A stretch of 64,000 nt of DNA, from assembly GCF_002441885.1 (NCBI RefSeq), contig NZ_JXJT01000003.1, forward strand, positions 1 to 64,000, read 5' to 3'. Positions within the stretch are counted from its first letter, which is position 1. The number at the start of each line of letters is the position of its first letter. Made by a program: the position numbers and the translations under genes. The stretch is from Pseudolactococcus chungangensis CAU 28 = DSM 22330. Lineage in GTDB: Bacteria > Bacillota > Bacilli > Lactobacillales > Streptococcaceae. A model generated the notes under the pieces. That model was not told the DNA's origin, did not search any database, and saw only the letters and a program-made list of their open reading frames with translations. Shown one piece after another: positions 17,770 to 26,834 of the stretch.

Positions 17770-17943
17770 TTCTTCAATGATTGAGACTTAGAATTTTTTG
17801 AGTATACCATTATGAAAAGGGATTCATGAGTTGCTTTTTGATTCTTTATTTGAGTCTATTAATGATACAAATTTAGACATCTCTTTTGTATCAAATCAAA
17901 ACGCTATCAACTGACAGACTTTTGAATATAACCTGATTTTAAT

Positions 17944-20097
17944 TTACTTAATTTTCTCTTCCTCATAATCACCATTGCTACAAACAACCTGTTTGCCTCC
18001 GCCACGAACTTTCTTCTCAACCAAGAACTGTCCACATTTTGGACAATCTCGACCGATTGGTTTATCCCATGAGGTGAATTCACAGTCTGGATAGCGAGCA
18101 CAGCCATAGAAAATCCGATTGCGTTTAGACTTGCGTTCAATGACTTGACCTTCATGACAAGTCGGGCAGACGACACCAATTTCCTTGACAATCGCCATTG
18201 TATTGCGACAATCTGGGAAATTACTGCAGGCGTAAAACTTGCCATATTTACCAAGTTTAATCACCATAGGGTGCCCACAGACATCACAGTCGAAACCGGC
18301 AGGCTCATCTTTTATCTGGATCTTTTCAATCTCGGTTTCAGCTTTTTCAAGCTCAACGGCGAAAGGTTTATAGAACTCATCAACGACCTCCACCCATTTG
18401 CGCATGCCGTGCTCGACATCGTCCAGTGACTGCTCCATATCAACTGTAAACTCTGTATTGACGATATTTGGGAAAAACTCGACAACCATGTTATTGACGA
18501 TTTCACCGAGTTCTGTCGGCTCAAATCGCTTAGCTGAGAGCTTGACATAGTAACGACGCTGAATCGTTTCAAGGGTTGGCGCATAGGTTGAGGGACGACC
18601 AACACCGATTTCTTCTAGTGTCTTGATTAGCGTGGCTTCACTGAAACGTGCCGGTGGTTGCGTGAAGTGTTGCTCTGGCTTGATATTGTCTTTCTTAACA
18701 ACATCACCCTCAGCCATTTCCGGCAGCATCTTGTTCTTATCTGCGTCATTATATACAGCCATATAACCGTCAAATTTGACTTGTGAACCATTTGCCGTAA
18801 ACATGACACCATTTTGCGAAAGATTGACCTTGACCGTATCAAAGATCGCAGGCGTCATTTGGCTCGCCACAAAACGATTCCAAATCAGACGATAGAGTTT
18901 GAGCTGGTCTTTGTCAAGATATTTGGCAATGCTTTCTGGCGTGTTGAAAACGTTGGACGGTCGGATGGCCTCATGGGCATCCTGAGCGCTCGCAACATTT
19001 TTAACCTTACTGCCATGTTTGCTATATTTTTCGCCAAAGGTATCGACAATATAGCTGGCCGCTGCCGCTTGAGCAACTGGTGAGATACGTGTTGAGTCGG
19101 TACGCATATAGGTAATCAACCCTTGATGACCATTTGGCCCTAACGTGATCCCTTCATATAATTGTTGCGCCACAGACATGGTCTTACGTGCTCTAAAATT
19201 GATTTTATTCGCTGAATCTTGCTGCAAAGATGAGGTTGTATAAGGTAAGGGCGCATTGCGACGACGTTCTTTTTTATCAACCTTATCGACTGTGAATTCA
19301 TCAGTTGTCAAACGTTCCATGACTTCTAGCACATCCGAATTTTTGTGTAGTTTCTTCTTCTTGCCGTCAAGACCATAAAAACTACCTGCAAACTTCTTAG
19401 CACCTTTTTTGAAATTACCTTCAATTGACCAGTATTCTTCTGGAATAAAGGCATTGATTTCATTTTCACGGTCAATAATTAGTTTTAGCGCAATAGACTG
19501 AACACGACCTGCTGACAAGCCTTTTTTAATCTTCTTCCAAAGAATTGGTGAGATTGAATAGCCGACTAAGCGGTCTAAAATACGTCGTGCTTGTTGTGCA
19601 TCTACCAAGTCTAAATCAATCGAACGTGGTTCTTTAAAAGCATCTTTGACAGCATCTTTGGTAATCTCATTAAAGACGACACGATTCTTATCATGAACAT
19701 CGAGACCTAAAATATGCGCCAAATGCCAAGCGATGGCTTCTCCCTCCCTATCCGGGTCACTTGCGAGATAGACGGCTTTAGCATTCTTAGCCTCTTTTTT
19801 AAGGGTGTTAATTAATGGTCCTTTGCCCCTAATGTTAATGTATTGAGGCTCATAGTTGTGTTCAATATCGACAGACATAGTTGACTTTTTCAAATCACGG
19901 ATATGTCCAACAGACGCAACGACTTTATAATTGCGACCGAGATATTTTTCAATTGTCTTTGCCTTAGCTGGTGATTCGACAATGACCAAATTTTTCTTAA
20001 TTTTTGTTGCTGCTTTTTTCTTAGTTGTTTGCTTCGTTGTCGTTTTTTTAGCAGCCGTTTTTTTAACGGTTGCTTTCTTCGTTGTCGCTGTTACCAT
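17944..20097 (-). CDS. topA: DNA topoisomerase I
   Basis: This type IA topoisomerase relaxes negative supercoils. A TOPRIM domain begins [17 protein letters not shown] with DPDREGEA. The catalytic Tyr is in YMRTDSTR. The C-terminus has zinc ribbons: CDVCGH...CSNFPDC, CPTCHEG...CARYPDC, and a degenerate third one that lacks its last Cys (CPKCGQ...CSNGDYEE). Before the TOPRIM domain is a Lys/Thr/Ala-rich tail of about 35 residues, resembling histone-H1-like nucleic-acid-binding tails. I use the ATG at 20097. A TTG four codons earlier (20109) is also open, but the predicted transcript start is only about 17 nt before it. Neither has a strong ribosome site. Confidence 0.94.
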   Translation of the reverse strand: MVTATTKKATVKKTAAKKTTTKQTTKKKAATKIKKNLVIVESPAKAKTIEKYLGRNYKVVASVGHIRDLKKSTMSVDIEHNYEPQYINIRGKGPLINTLKKEAKNAKAVYLASDPDREGEAIAWHLAHILGLDVHDKNRVVFNEITKDAVKDAFKEPRSIDLDLVDAQQARRILDRLVGYSISPILWKKIKKGLSAGRVQSIALKLIIDRENEINAFIPEEYWSIEGNFKKGAKKFAGSFYGLDGKKKKLHKNSDVLEVMERLTTDEFTVDKVDKKERRRNAPLPYTTSSLQQDSANKINFRARKTMSVAQQLYEGITLGPNGHQGLITYMRTDSTRISPVAQAAAASYIVDTFGEKYSKHGSKVKNVASAQDAHEAIRPSNVFNTPESIAKYLDKDQLKLYRLIWNRFVASQMTPAIFDTVKVNLSQNGVMFTANGSQVKFDGYMAVYNDADKNKMLPEMAEGDVVKKDNIKPEQHFTQPPARFSEATLIKTLEEIGVGRPSTYAPTLETIQRRYYVKLSAKRFEPTELGEIVNNMVVEFFPNIVNTEFTVDMEQSLDDVEHGMRKWVEVVDEFYKPFAVELEKAETEIEKIQIKDEPAGFDCDVCGHPMVIKLGKYGKFYACSNFPDCRNTMAIVKEIGVVCPTCHEGQVIERKSKRNRIFYGCARYPDCEFTSWDKPIGRDCPKCGQFLVEKKVRGGGKQVVCSNGDYEEEKIK

Positions 20098-20132
20098 GAG
20101 GTTAGCCAACTTTCTATCAGATTACTCAACCT

Positions 20133-20161
20133 ATGATAACGGCTTTTTTTCTGATTGTCAA
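20133..20161 (-). promoter_or_regulatory. Promoter of topA
   Basis: TTGACA, 17 nt and TATCAT are seen on the minus strand. The predicted start is near 20126, giving a short leader before topA. Confidence 0.7.
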
Positions 20162-20213
20162 GGCAAATATGTTTTCTTATAGGAGAAACACGTTTTTTCT
20201 GTGCCAATTTTAG

Positions 20214-20246
20214 CAAAAAAGCAATCCTGACCTATCAGAATTGCTT
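20214..20246 (-). terminator. Terminator of the GH1-ROK operon
   Basis: The stem AAGCAATTCTGA/TCAGGATTGCTT is followed by a T6 run on the minus strand, immediately after the kinase stop. Confidence 0.85.
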
Positions 20247-20250
20247 ATCA

Positions 20251-21111
20251 TCAATTTTCAGACAAGAAATCTGCTGCTGCACCAATCAAATTGGCATCAT
20301 TTTGAAACTGGCAAACCGCAATTTTGGGCATGATGGTCGCAATTTCAACCTTGTCATAGACGACTTGCAGGGCTGCTTGAAGTTTTGGAATTAGAAAATC
20401 AGCCTGAGAAATCCCGCCACCAAGCAGGATAATTTCTGGGTCTAATGCATATTGCAAATTGAAGATAGCACGAGCGAGGCTGTCAAATAAAGTATCAACT
20501 GCTTCTTTCGCGTCATCATCACCATTTTCCGCCAAGGCAAAAAGTTCTTGACCAGTGAAGTCTGTGCCGTGGGCTTCATTGTAGTCTTTTGCCATGCGAA
20601 CTGGGCTAGCATCTGTCGATAAAGTGCGGTCTTTCATGAGCATAAAGCCAAATTCGCCACCCATGAGGTGCGCACCGTGACGGATTTTCTTGTCAAGGAC
20701 GACTGCCCCACCAATCCCTGTCCCGATGACAAAGAAAAGTAAATCTTGGTAGTCTTTTCCTGCACCATAAGACACTTCCGCGAGCGCCGCACAATTGGCA
20801 TCATTTTCCAGCGAAACAGGCAGTCTAAAAAGTTCTTCAAATGCTGCTTTGATCGGAAAATTGTGGATATAGGGAATGGCTGATGCGCCGTAAATCACAC
20901 CGTCAGCCTTGCTTACAGCGCCTGGGCAACTAATGGCAACGCCTGTCAGTTCAACCTGTCCAGCGACCTCAGCTTTAATGGCTTCAAAAGTCTGATAAAA
21001 TGCGGCTAAGGTTTTAGGTGTATCTTTAACACCCTTGTGGGCGAGTTGACCATTGTCAAAGCTCGCATACTTAATCGTTGTGCCACCGACATCAATGGTT
21101 AAAAGTGCCAT
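20251..21111 (-). CDS. ROK-family sugar kinase, probably a beta-glucoside or glucose kinase
   Basis: This 286-residue cytoplasmic kinase opens with the ROK phosphate loop DVGGTTIKYA. The sugar-contact motif ENDANCAALAE is near residue 103, and GTGIGGAVV is near 130. The Cys-rich zinc motif CxCGxxGCxE found in many ROK repressors and glucokinases is absent; the matching region reads GGEFGFMLM. Absence of that motif is also seen in ROK beta-glucoside kinases. It starts 3 nt after the GH1 gene and shares its promoter and cre site, so it likely phosphorylates the sugar or glycoside handled by that enzyme. No PTS gene is present here. Fructokinase or general glucokinase activity cannot be excluded. 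Confidence 0.8.
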   Translation of the reverse strand: MALLTIDVGGTTIKYASFDNGQLAHKGVKDTPKTLAAFYQTFEAIKAEVAGQVELTGVAISCPGAVSKADGVIYGASAIPYIHNFPIKAAFEELFRLPVSLENDANCAALAEVSYGAGKDYQDLLFFVIGTGIGGAVVLDKKIRHGAHLMGGEFGFMLMKDRTLSTDASPVRMAKDYNEAHGTDFTGQELFALAENGDDDAKEAVDTLFDSLARAIFNLQYALDPEIILLGGGISQADFLIPKLQAALQVVYDKVEIATIMPKIAVCQFQNDANLIGAAADFLSEN

Positions 21112-21114
21112 AGC

Positions 21115-22539
21115 CTACTTCTCCTTTTCTGATGCTTTTAAGTCGACACTTGATTTGTCAGCCAGTTCTTTAAAGAAATAGGCTGATTTTTTCAAGGTCT
21201 TTTCTTGGGTATGAATGTTGACTGAAATCAAGCCATAGCGATTGCGGTAAGAGTTACGCCAGCTGAAACAGTCGATTGGCGTCCATAGATGGTAACCAAA
21301 GCAGTTGCTGCCTTCTTCAATCCCTTTATGGACATAGTAAAGGTGTTCTTTGATAAATTGAATCCGATAATCATCGTTGATTTGTCCGCTCTCAGCGTCA
21401 AAATAACGGTCCTCACGACTCACGCCCATGCCATTTTCAGACACGAACCAAGCGATATTGTCATAATTTTCTTGGATATTTTTGGCAATGTCATAGAGCG
21501 CTCGTGGATAGATTTCCCAACCCTTATCGACATTCATGCGGACACCGCGTTTTTCGTATTCTTCAAAATATTTATTCGGAATCCAATCCACGGCAAGCGA
21601 ATCTGATGAATATTTGGGAGCCTGAGCACGATTAGGGTGGTAGAAATTCACGCCGAGGTAATCAATCGTATTTTGACGGATAATCTCAAGCTCCTCAGGC
21701 GTGGCATCCCAAATCACGTCATCTTTGGTCAGAATATCAACGAGTTCAGCCGGAAATGCTCCCTTGACGGACGCATCCATGAAGAGACCATTTTGCCATA
21801 AATCAGCAAAGTGAGCCGCTGCCTTGTCTGCCTCGCTCTCGCTAGCAGGATAGTTGGGCGTCAAATTCAGAATGATACCGATTTTGCCCTCAGGATTTTT
21901 GTTAAGCTTGCGGAAGGCTGCGATAGCTTTTGAAGATGCCAGTTGCAAGTTATAGGCAACCTGCACCGCTTTTTTACCGTCAACAAGGTCTGGGTAGTGG
22001 AATTGGTAGAGATAACCACCTTCGACAACGACCATTGGTTCATTGTAGGTAAACCAGTCTGTCACACGGTCGCTGAACAGCTCAAAACATTTTTCAGTGA
22101 ATTTGACAAATAAGGCAACCACATGTTTAGATTCCCACCCCCCATATTTGTGCAAAAGCTCAACTGGTATATCAAAATGGTGCAGGTTCATGATTGGGCG
22201 AATGCCTTGTTTGATGAACTCGTCAATGACCGCATTGTAAAATCTAACCGCATCTGGATTGAGCGAGCCAGTCTCCAAATCATCAATCAAGCGTGTCCAT
22301 TGGATAGATGTTCTGACAGAATTCAGCCCTGCTGCTTTCATCAAGGCAATATCATTTTTGTAGTCATTGTAAAAATTAGATGCCGTATCTGGGCCAATGC
22401 CATGCCAAAAATGGTCGGGATATTTTTCAAAATCATAGTCAAAAATATTAGCGTGAGGTTTGTAGAAACGCCCTTCCGTTTGAGGACCAGATGTCGCAGC
22501 GCCCCACCAAAAGTTTTTTGGAAAATTAAAAGTTGTCAT
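21115..22539 (-). CDS. Glycoside hydrolase family 1 (beta-glucosidase or 6-phospho-beta-glucosidase)
   Basis: This 474-residue TIM-barrel glycosidase starts FPKNFWWGAATSGPQTEG. The acid/base Glu is in TYNEPMV (about residue 165) and the nucleophile Glu is in VSENGMG (about 370). Near the C-terminus, phospho-specific members usually have Ser, Lys and Tyr in an S-x7-K-R-Y pattern. Here the stretch reads FSWRNSYRNRYG, keeping Ser and Tyr but with Asn in place of Lys. Substrate type (phosphorylated or not) is therefore open. The downstream ROK kinase would suit cleavage of, or supply of, a phosphorylated glycoside. Promoter and CcpA box lie just upstream. Confidence 0.9.
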   Translation of the reverse strand: MTTFNFPKNFWWGAATSGPQTEGRFYKPHANIFDYDFEKYPDHFWHGIGPDTASNFYNDYKNDIALMKAAGLNSVRTSIQWTRLIDDLETGSLNPDAVRFYNAVIDEFIKQGIRPIMNLHHFDIPVELLHKYGGWESKHVVALFVKFTEKCFELFSDRVTDWFTYNEPMVVVEGGYLYQFHYPDLVDGKKAVQVAYNLQLASSKAIAAFRKLNKNPEGKIGIILNLTPNYPASESEADKAAAHFADLWQNGLFMDASVKGAFPAELVDILTKDDVIWDATPEELEIIRQNTIDYLGVNFYHPNRAQAPKYSSDSLAVDWIPNKYFEEYEKRGVRMNVDKGWEIYPRALYDIAKNIQENYDNIAWFVSENGMGVSREDRYFDAESGQINDDYRIQFIKEHLYYVHKGIEEGSNCFGYHLWTPIDCFSWRNSYRNRYGLISVNIHTQEKTLKKSAYFFKELADKSSVDLKASEKEK

Positions 22540-22622
22540 ACTGCTCTACTTTCTATAGAGTTTTAGACATTCTTCAAACATTTTTATCAAACAATATCTT
22601 AGGTCACTAAGTCGTTTAAAGA

Positions 22623-22637
22623 ATGAAAACGCTATCT
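22623..22637 (-). promoter_or_regulatory. CcpA catabolite-responsive element (cre)
   Basis: ATGAAAACGCTATCT fits the cre consensus WTGNAANCGNWNNCW at every fixed position. It lies about 15-30 bases downstream of the predicted -10, a position expected to repress the GH1-ROK operon when glucose is present. Confidence 0.85.
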
Positions 22638-22650
22638 TTTCTATAAATTT

Positions 22651-22679
22651 AGTCTAAAGGAAACCCTTATATTTGTCAA
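22651..22679 (-). promoter_or_regulatory. Promoter of the GH1-ROK operon
   Basis: On the minus strand TTGACA, a 17-nt spacer and TAGACT are seen, with a leader of about 105 nt before the GH1 start containing the cre site. Confidence 0.75.
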
Positions 22680-22720
22680 GAAAATAAGTAAAGATTTCCT
22701 TGAACAAACTAAAGCATAAC

Positions 22721-22754
22721 AAAAAAATAGCTATCTCAAAATAAGATAGCTATT
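22721..22754 (-). terminator. Terminator of lrgAB
   Basis: The 11-bp stem AATAGCTATCT/AGATAGCTATT has a T7 run on the minus strand, 18 nt after the lrgB stop. Confidence 0.85.
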
Positions 22755-22771
22755 GCCTCAAGTCCAATTGT

Positions 22772-23467
22772 TTATTTTAAAATAATAGCAGCAATCATTG
22801 GACTAACAATAACGTAAACAATGCCTGTCACCCCAATAGATAGACCTGCCATCGCACCTTCAATTTGTCCCAATTGCATGGCTGCACCTGTGCCAATCGC
22901 GTGACCCGTGCCACCCAGCGCCACACCTTTCGCCACCTTGTCCTTAATGCCAAATAAATCAAGCAGCACAGGTCCGATGACTGAGGTCAAAATACCAGTC
23001 GCCACAACGACAACCAAGGTAATCGTCGCCATCCCCCCCATTTTACTGGTAATGCCGATGGCCATGGCGGTAGTGACAGATTTAGGAAAAAGGCTAATCG
23101 CAAGGAAAAAATTCATCCCAAAAGTCTTGGCGAGGAGAGCTGTTAAAGTCGTATTCACGATAGCACCAATCATAACACCTGAGATGATGCTGCGCGCATG
23201 AAATTTCATGAGTTTAAAAGCTTGAAATAGCGGTATGCCAAGGGCAACTGTTGATGGGACAATCAAGGTATTGAGATAAGAACCACCGATGTAATAATCG
23301 CCATAAGAAATACCTGTTACTTTCAAAAAGATAATCACCATCAAGACAGCTAATAATAATGGCGTTGTCGCTGGATTTGTCCATTTTCGATGGATTTGTG
23401 CCGCAATAAAATAGGCCAAAATAGACAGGGTAAGCCCAAATAATGGATTTGCTACAACTTCTTTCAT
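22772..23467 (-). CDS. lrgB: LrgB-family membrane protein
   Basis: This 231-residue polytopic membrane protein has six to seven hydrophobic segments. It shows the LrgB/CidB signature region (FPKSVTTAMAIGITSKMGG near 128 and GTGHAIGTGAAMQLG near 186). It starts 4 nt inside lrgA, so the two are translationally coupled. The LrgAB pair is described as an antiholin-like system and, in streptococci, as a pyruvate transporter induced in stationary phase (family knowledge). No LytST two-component genes are nearby. Confidence 0.9.
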   Translation of the reverse strand: MKEVVANPLFGLTLSILAYFIAAQIHRKWTNPATTPLLLAVLMVIIFLKVTGISYGDYYIGGSYLNTLIVPSTVALGIPLFQAFKLMKFHARSIISGVMIGAIVNTTLTALLAKTFGMNFFLAISLFPKSVTTAMAIGITSKMGGMATITLVVVVATGILTSVIGPVLLDLFGIKDKVAKGVALGGTGHAIGTGAAMQLGQIEGAMAGLSIGVTGIVYVIVSPMIAAIILK

Positions 23468-23826
23468 TTTCTGTAATCCCCCTCAAAGCGATGTTTGACA
23501 AACTGTGTGACAAAACCAATCACTGCGATATTGACAACAATCGCAAGCAATACAATCACAATGATTTGCCACCAATACTTGGAAATAGCATCCCAATGGC
23601 TCATAATCCCAACACCAGCTGGAAGAAAAAGAATGGTCATATTTTCAATCATAAATTGACCTGCATCATAAATCTGGCGTAATCTGATCAATCGAAATTT
23701 GAGAGCAAAAAATAATAAAACCATGCCAATAATCGAGCCTGGTACTGGAAGTTTGAGTACTGTGGATAAAGTCTCTCCAATGATAGAGAATAAGAGGATA
23801 TACATAAACTGAAAATAAATTTTCAT
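23464..23826 (-). CDS. lrgA: LrgA/CidA-family holin-like membrane protein
   Basis: This is a 120-residue protein with four predicted membrane segments, holin-like in size. The family motif LKLPVPGSIIGMVLLF is at about 23-38. It works with LrgB, whose start overlaps its stop by 4 nt. A TATAAT at 23860-23865 (read on the minus strand) is a likely -10, but the -35 is weak. Confidence 0.88.
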   Translation of the reverse strand: MKIYFQFMYILLFSIIGETLSTVLKLPVPGSIIGMVLLFFALKFRLIRLRQIYDAGQFMIENMTILFLPAGVGIMSHWDAISKYWWQIIVIVLLAIVVNIAVIGFVTQFVKHRFEGDYRK

Positions 23827-23911
23827 TGCAACATTGTGACCTTTCTGGTAGATAAGCTTATTATAGCGCTTTTTTCTGAAAATTACAGGAAAAAACGAAT
23901 TTCTAACAAAT

Positions 23912-23938
23912 AAAAAATCTATCGTTTAACAGATTTTT
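23912..23938 (-). terminator. Terminator of capA
   Basis: The stem AAAAATCT/AGATTTTT with a T-run on the minus strand lies 16 nt after the capA stop. Confidence 0.7.
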
Positions 23939-23953
23939 CATGATATTGATTGA

Positions 23954-25204
23954 CTAAAACTTAATATTCAACAAGGCCATCATTTCATGATAAGCCGTTT
24001 CAATTCTCTGCTGTTTATCCTCAGAAACCTGATTGAAATATTTGCCACCCTTAATATAATCTTCTGCTAAATAGACTTGGTAATCATAGGCAGGATACTC
24101 CAAAAATGTTCGATTAATTGGCTCTCTTGATACCCATGTTGGATGAGCTTTAATGGCTGTCAAACTTGTTTTTCCGGCTTTTTTAGCGACTTGAACTTCT
24201 ATGATCACGCCACGTTCAGTCCAATAATTTTCTAGAGTCTCGAAACGCTGATTTGACAAAAGATTTCCCATAGAGTAGATAATAAATTTCTTTTCACCAT
24301 CTTTTTCAATGATTTCAGTTGGCTCAGCCACATGAGGATGCCCACCAAAGATAATATCTGCACCAAAATCAACCATTTGACGGTAGGTCGTTTCTTGCTC
24401 AGGTGTTGCCTCTAAACTGTATTCAACACCTGATTGAGGCATGACAACCACTAAATCAGCCATTTCTTTTGCTGCCTTAATTTTCTTCTCAACCTTGGCC
24501 GTATTTAGGTCATTTAAGTACTTGTCGTAATCTTCCTGACTAATACTTGCTTCTATACCATTAAAGCCATAGCTAAAGCCTAGAATGGCAATTTTGATAC
24601 CATTCACATTTTTAACAAGTATTTTATCATCTGGTACATTGACACCAAAAGTATCAAGTCCTGCTTTTTGAAACGCATTCGCCGTATATTTCAGGCCACT
24701 AAGTCCAGTATCTAAAATATGATTGTGTGCCAAATCCAAAGCGTCATAACCTGCATTTTTTATTGATGTTATCACAGATTCTGGCGCATTAAAAATAGGA
24801 TATCCCGCCAATTCGTAATCTGGATTAATCGTTCCTTCGAAATCTCCTAAAGCTAGATCAGCAGAAGAAATCAATGACGTAATCTGCTCATAATCGTTTG
24901 AAAAATCATATTTTTCACCATCAAAAGCACTGCCATAGACAATATCGTGATACAACATATCACCACTCGCCATAATTGTTGCTTTCTGAATTTGCATAGA
25001 TTCTTTTGACTTTTCGGACTGTTTCGTTCCAGATTTAGACTTGACCTGACTTGTTTCAGATTGTTCTTGTGCTGTTTTTGCTGGATTTAAAACATATTCC
25101 CCAACAAATAAAATAACTAATAATATACCTAAAAATAGTAATATCGCAAACAGACGCTTTGGGTATTTCTCAGAACTTTGTTTTTTATCATGCCTAGTAG
25201 TCAA
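23954..25204 (-). CDS. CapA-family metallophosphatase-like surface protein
   Basis: This is a 416-residue protein with one N-terminal membrane anchor (about 18-38), a Lys/Ser/Glu-rich spacer, then a calcineurin-like CapA/PgsA domain on the outside. Metal-site motifs are ASGDMLYHD (about 84), LGDFEG (about 117), AHNHILD (about 160) and GGHPHV (about 290). CapA proteins take part in poly-gamma-glutamate export or anchoring, but no capB or capC lies nearby, so that role is uncertain here. Start choice: a TTG at 25204 preceded by GGGGTGATGA. The nearby ATG is in a frame that stops after three codons. It appears monocistronic. Confidence 0.85.
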   Translation of the reverse strand: MTTRHDKKQSSEKYPKRLFAILLFLGILLVILFVGEYVLNPAKTAQEQSETSQVKSKSGTKQSEKSKESMQIQKATIMASGDMLYHDIVYGSAFDGEKYDFSNDYEQITSLISSADLALGDFEGTINPDYELAGYPIFNAPESVITSIKNAGYDALDLAHNHILDTGLSGLKYTANAFQKAGLDTFGVNVPDDKILVKNVNGIKIAILGFSYGFNGIEASISQEDYDKYLNDLNTAKVEKKIKAAKEMADLVVVMPQSGVEYSLEATPEQETTYRQMVDFGADIIFGGHPHVAEPTEIIEKDGEKKFIIYSMGNLLSNQRFETLENYWTERGVIIEVQVAKKAGKTSLTAIKAHPTWVSREPINRTFLEYPAYDYQVYLAEDYIKGGKYFNQVSEDKQQRIETAYHEMMALLNIKF

Positions 25205-25320
25205 TCATCACCCCTGGTATCCCCAATATATACCTTTACTTTTCACTCTCATTAATCAGTCGTGCACACAAGATATCTTACATACTGGGCTTATCCTGTT
25301 ATAAACACTTATACAGCAAC

Positions 25321-25329
25321 ATTATAACA
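25321..25329 (-). promoter_or_regulatory. Extended -10 promoter upstream of capA
   Basis: TGTTATAAT on the minus strand is an extended -10 with no clear -35. It lies about 120 nt before the capA start. Confidence 0.5.
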
Positions 25330-25357
25330 CAATCAATATATTAATTGTTTATAAAAT

Positions 25358-25389
25358 CTAAAAATACAGCACTAAATGCTGTATTTTTA
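25358..25389 (-). terminator. Terminator of the gltA-acnA-icd region
   Basis: An 11-bp perfect stem (25361-25371 and 25377-25387) with flanking A and T runs lies 20 nt after the icd stop. Confidence 0.85.
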
Positions 25390-25408
25390 GTAGGACATTT
25401 GAAAGACT

Positions 25409-26641
25409 TTAAATGTTTGCGATAATGGCTTGCGTAAATTCTGCTGTCGTTAATTGACCGCCTAAATCGCGCGTTGTTTGACCACTTGCGATAGCTTTAG
25501 CCAGTGCTGATTTAACAAGTAATGCAGCCTCTCCCCAACCCATAAAGTCAAGCATCATCACACTTGATAAAATCAAGCTTGACGGATTGGCAAGGCCTAA
25601 ACCAGCGATATCTGGTGCAGTACCATGTGTCGCTTCAAAAATCGCGTGCCCTGTAATGAAATTGATATTAGCACCTGGCGAAATCCCAATGCCACCGACC
25701 TGTGCAGCTAAAGCATCAGAAATATAATCACCATTAAGATTAAGCGTTGCGACCACCTGATAGTCTGACGGATTGAGCAAGATTTGTTGCAGAAAATTAT
25801 CCGCAATCGCATCATCCACATAAATTTTACCTGATGCAAGTGCCTCAGCTTTAGCGACATTTGCAGCGTCAATTCCCTCTAATGCTTTAATATCATTAAA
25901 TTCATTCACCGTAAAAGTAGGATACTCACTTGCGACCTCATAGCCCCATTTCTTAAAGCCACCCTCAGTAAATTTCATGATATTACCTTTATGAACAAGT
26001 GTCACCCGCGTATTGCCATTCGCAACCGCATGGTCGAATGCTGCTCTAACCAAACGTTTCGTACCATCCGGTGAAACAGGTTTAATGCCAATGGCAGAGG
26101 TTTTGTCAAAACGGATTTTATTGATGCCGAAGTCAGACTTTAAAATCTCAATTAAACGCAGGGCATCTGCACTTTCACTTTCGAATTCAATACCCGCATA
26201 GATATCCTCGGTATTCTCACGAAAAATCGTCATATTAACATTTTCAGGATGTTTAACTGGTGAGGCAACACCCGTGAAATAAGCAACTGGCCGAACATTC
26301 GCAAATAAGTCAAAATTTTGACGCAAAGTCACATTCAAACTGCGGAAACCACCACCAATTGGCGTCATCAATGGTCCTTTGATAGCAATGAGATTTTCCG
26401 TCAAGCTCGTCAAAGTCGCTTCTGGTAAATAATCACCCGTTGTCTCAAAAGCTTTTTCACCCGCGAGCAATTCCTGCCAAACAATTTTTTTCTCGCCCGC
26501 ATAGCTTTTAGCAACTGCTGCATTCACCACTTCAATCATGGCCGGAGAAATATCAATCCCCACACCATCTCCATTAATATAAGGAATTTCAGGGTTATTA
26601 GGAACACTTAACTTCCCGTCAATCATTTCAATCTTTGCCAT
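25409..26641 (-). CDS. icd: Isocitrate dehydrogenase, predicted NAD-dependent
   Basis: This enzyme oxidatively decarboxylates isocitrate to 2-oxoglutarate and is the last step of the gltA-acnA-icd route to glutamate. The 410 residues include the substrate loop [13 protein letters not shown] and [14 protein letters not shown]. In the coenzyme site the NADP-specific E. coli enzyme has Lys-Tyr after HGTAP. Here the sequence is HGTAPDIAG (about residue 342), the Asp-Ile pair known from NAD-using bacterial isocitrate dehydrogenases. NAD preference is therefore predicted from family knowledge. It is 193 nt downstream of acnA. Confidence 0.93.
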   Translation of the reverse strand: MAKIEMIDGKLSVPNNPEIPYINGDGVGIDISPAMIEVVNAAVAKSYAGEKKIVWQELLAGEKAFETTGDYLPEATLTSLTENLIAIKGPLMTPIGGGFRSLNVTLRQNFDLFANVRPVAYFTGVASPVKHPENVNMTIFRENTEDIYAGIEFESESADALRLIEILKSDFGINKIRFDKTSAIGIKPVSPDGTKRLVRAAFDHAVANGNTRVTLVHKGNIMKFTEGGFKKWGYEVASEYPTFTVNEFNDIKALEGIDAANVAKAEALASGKIYVDDAIADNFLQQILLNPSDYQVVATLNLNGDYISDALAAQVGGIGISPGANINFITGHAIFEATHGTAPDIAGLGLANPSSLILSSVMMLDFMGWGEAALLVKSALAKAIASGQTTRDLGGQLTTAEFTQAIIANI

Positions 26642-26705
26642 CTAACACCTTTTCTAATCCAGTTTATGAAACACAACACCTAGTCAACGCCTAAGCTATA
26701 AATCG

Positions 26706-26818
26706 CTAAGGCACGTTGCCACTAGCTTTTCCGTAAGCCACTAAAATGGCAACTACAATGCCATAGGGAAAAAGATAAATCATAGAACCTGTGCTGGCGC
26801 ACAGAACCTTATGATTTC
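26706..26818 (-). other. Small reading frame and hairpin between acnA and icd
   Basis: A strong interrupted hairpin (26775-26817, loop TGGC) follows the acnA stop. Inside it an ATG at 26783 opens a 25-codon frame ending at 26706, with a hydrophobic product starting MIYLFPYGIVVAIL. It has no clear ribosome site. It could be a small membrane peptide, a piece of an intergenic repeat, or chance. There is no T-run, so it is not a standard terminator. Confidence 0.4.
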
Positions 26819-26834
26819 CTATTTTCCTACGGTG

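Noticed and set aside
20098-20109. TTG start for topA at 20109
   Set aside because: It is possible but has no better ribosome site than the ATG at 20097 and lies very close to the predicted transcription start.
22123-22566. Plus-strand frame of 147 codons opposite the GH1 gene
   Set aside because: It is entirely antisense to a well-supported gene and has no ribosome site.
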